Part shown: positions 12,642 to 14,132 of the stretch, one piece after another
Layout of the letters: each line of letters starts with the position of its first letter
Numbering within the stretch: the first letter of the stretch is position 1
NCBI GenBank assembly: GCA_017889745.1
Contig: JAGGAG010000079.1
Coordinates: 1 to 14,132 of the forward strand
Direction: 5' to 3'
Origin: Gemmatimonadota bacterium
GTDB lineage: Bacteria; Gemmatimonadota; Gemmatimonadetes; Gemmatimonadales; GWC2-71-9
DNA: 14,132 nucleotides
Made by a program: the position numbers and the translations under genes
The notes under the pieces: generated by a model
What the model saw: only the letters and a program-made list of their open reading frames with translations
Database searches by the model: none
Told to the model about the DNA's origin: nothing

Positions 12642-14132
12642 ATGTTCGAGCTGCGCACCCTCGGTAGCCTCGAGTTGCTCCGCACCGGCGAGGGCGATCC
12701 CCGCGCCATCCCGGTGCAGGCCAAGCGCTTGGCCCTGCTCGCGCACCTGGCTGCACTCCCTCCCAACACCTTCCGTCGCCGCGATACGCTGCTCCTCCTC
12801 TTCTGGCCCGAGCTGGACCAGGAGCATGCGCGCGGTGCCCTCCGGCAGGCCCTCCATTTCCTGCGAAAGACCCTGGGCGAGGGCGCGATCCTCACCCGGG
12901 GCGAGGACGAGATCGCCCTGGAACCCACCGCGGTCTGTTCCGATGCGCGCCGGCTCGAGGCGGCGGCCGCCCGCGACGAGCCGGAGGCCGTGCTCGCGCT
13001 ATATCGCGGCGATTTTCTGGAGGGTGTGTTCGTTTCCGACGCGGCTCCCGAACTGGAGGACTGGATCTCGGCCGAGCGGATGCGATTGCGGGGACTCGCC
13101 GCCAGGGCGGCCTGGATGGCTTCGGAGCGGCCGGCCAATCGGGACAAGGTGGGCGAGCTGGTGCGTCAGGCAGTGCACCTTAGCGGTGATGACGAGGGCG
13201 CCCTCCGCCGGGGACTGAAGGTCCTCGACGGGATGGGTGACAGGGCTGGTGCCGCCGCGCTCTATGACGAATTCGCGCGGAGGGTGGCTCGTGATCTGGA
13301 CGTGCAGCTCTCCACGGAAACGCGGAGCGTGATCAAGGCGCTGCGAGCCCGGCGTGCCTCGGGGCAGCATGACGGCACCGCGGCTGCACCGCCGGCACCC
13401 CCCGTCACCCCGGGGCACGAACCTGCGATGGTGGTGTCGCGGTCGGGCCGGCCCGGCAAGAGGCTGTTGCTGGCGGGCATCGTGGGTGCGTCGCTGGTGC
13501 CGGCGCTGGCGGCCTACATCGGTCCGCGCGGTGACGCGGGGAGAGACGGGTCCACCAACGCCGTCATGGTGATGCCATTTCGCGTGTCAGTGGCAGATTC
13601 GACACTCGTCTGGCTGGGCGATGGCATCGCTGAGCTGCTGACCGTTCGGCTGGTTGGCGCGGGGGGCATGGGCGCCGGCCACCGCGTGGAGGGCAGCGTC
13701 ACCGGAACAAGGCAACACCTGATCCTGAGCGCCACGCTTTCGTCGGCCACCGGGTCGCTGCCGGCGACCCGCGCGAACGTCGAGGGAGCGGCCGACAGCA
13801 TGCCGCAGCTGGCGGATCGCCTGGCAGTGCTGCTCCTGGGGATGAGCGCCGGGCTGGAGGGAGAACGACTGGCGTCCGTCGCCGGGGCGCCGCTGCCGGC
13901 CGCGCGCCGGTTCCTTGCCGGGCTGGCGGCGTCGCGCCGGGCGGACATGGACGGCGCGGTTCAACTGTACAATGAGGCGCTCGACCTGGATTCGTCCTTC
14001 ACGATCGCGGGCCTGGAGGCCTGCCGGTTGTCGATGTGGAGGAGCTCATCAAAGCAATGGGAGCGTGGCTGCAACACCGCGCGGAGGGGACGAGCGCAGT
14101 TGAGTCCCGCCGATCGTGTCCTGCTGGATGCG
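12642..14132 (+). CDS. BTAD-type transcriptional regulator with membrane anchor and TPR-like tail (3' end outside window)
   Basis: The frame is open for 497 codons to the window edge. Residues 1-95 look like an OmpR/SARP-type winged helix (FELRTLGSLELL opening; RRRDTLLLLFWPE; ARGALRQALHFLRKTLGE). Residues about 100-230 form the BTAD helical domain (LYRGDFLEGVFV; the LEDWISAERMRLRGLAARAA stretch; ALYDEFARRVARDLDV). A Pro/Ala linker and a membrane helix (about 272-291) follow, then a TolB-N-like stretch (MVMPFRVSVADSTLVWLGDG) and the start of TPR-like repeats (LAGLAASRRADMDGAVQLYN). So a DNA-binding domain sits in the cytoplasm and a likely sensor outside it. The module between LLTVRLVG and HRVEGSVTG (about residues 330-346) looks shorter than in relatives I know. 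ATG 12642 has GGGGTGG close before it. Confidence 0.88.
   Translation, partial: MFELRTLGSLELLRTGEGDPRAIPVQAKRLALLAHLAALPPNTFRRRDTLLLLFWPELDQEHARGALRQALHFLRKTLGEGAILTRGEDEIALEPTAVCSDARRLEAAAARDEPEAVLALYRGDFLEGVFVSDAAPELEDWISAERMRLRGLAARAAWMASERPANRDKVGELVRQAVHLSGDDEGALRRGLKVLDGMGDRAGAAALYDEFARRVARDLDVQLSTETRSVIKALRARRASGQHDGTAAAPPAPPVTPGHEPAMVVSRSGRPGKRLLLAGIVGASLVPALAAYIGPRGDAGRDGSTNAVMVMPFRVSVADSTLVWLGDGIAELLTVRLVGAGGMGAGHRVEGSVTGTRQHLILSATLSSATGSLPATRANVEGAADSMPQLADRLAVLLLGMSAGLEGERLASVAGAPLPAARRFLAGLAASRRADMDGAVQLYNEALDLDSSFTIAGLEACRLSMWRSSSKQWERGCNTARRGRAQLSPADRVLLDA

Noticed and set aside
10163..13218. Long plus-strand open frames opposite the zinc-ribbon and PAP2-type genes
   Set aside because: No recognisable motif; the opposite strand carries the haloperoxidase active site and the Cys clusters. 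The regulator at 12642 is in a different frame.
1..14132. CRISPR array, insertion sequence, integrase or attachment site
   Set aside because: I saw no spaced short repeats, transposase or integrase motifs, or tRNA-linked repeats; the only repeat pair is the 99-bp one.

Overview
The window is GC-rich and densely coded. Several gene styles point to a Gemmatimonadota-type bacterium: a Ser/Thr kinase fused to a TolB-N-like module plus TPRs, a BTAD-type regulator with a membrane anchor and TPR tail, and a PAP2/vanadium-haloperoxidase lipoprotein. This assignment is an inference from gene style, not from a marker gene.

Left part (1-4891). A plus-strand TIR-domain protein (406-1335) of the CAP12/Pycsar-effector TIR type carries an uncharacterised C-terminal domain. 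A tiny hydrophobic ORF overlaps its start codon. It converges on a minus-strand operon reading kinase (2588-4891), four-helix membrane protein (2226-2591), truncated ParE/RelE-like toxin remnant (2024-2242) and GNAT acetyltransferase (1383-2027), with every junction overlapping. Bases 1-99 are an exact copy of 2536-2634, which is the junction of the kinase 3' end and the membrane-protein 5' end. Either the 2.5 kb block has been tandemly duplicated, or the assembly is at fault.

Middle (4976-9394). A membrane-anchored SRPBCC protein (4976-5629) shares a CTAG palindrome with the stop codon of a converging minus-strand operon. That operon reads coiled-coil protein (8786-9394), OmpA-family transmembrane protein (6992-8782), Rab-like small GTPase (6486-6995) and PP2C phosphatase (5626-6489). 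The genes are 3 nt apart or overlap by 4 nt. I read it as an envelope-anchored G-protein signalling module: the OmpA domain holds peptidoglycan, and the cytoplasmic part, which looks Roadblock/MglB-like, could be the GTPase partner. It is the best candidate here for a conserved but poorly described system.

Right part (9534-14132). An OB-fold-like lipoprotein (9534-9893) is followed by a stretch without a clear gene. Next is a DUF7919-like protein with a zinc ribbon (10244-11074), whose in-frame TGA is directly followed by a hydrophobic segment. Then come a PAP2/haloperoxidase lipoprotein (11227-12459) with a strong hairpin after it, and a divergent BTAD-type regulator (12642 onward) that runs off the window. 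The intergenic DNA in front of the regulator holds two inverted repeats, one of them over its ribosome binding site.
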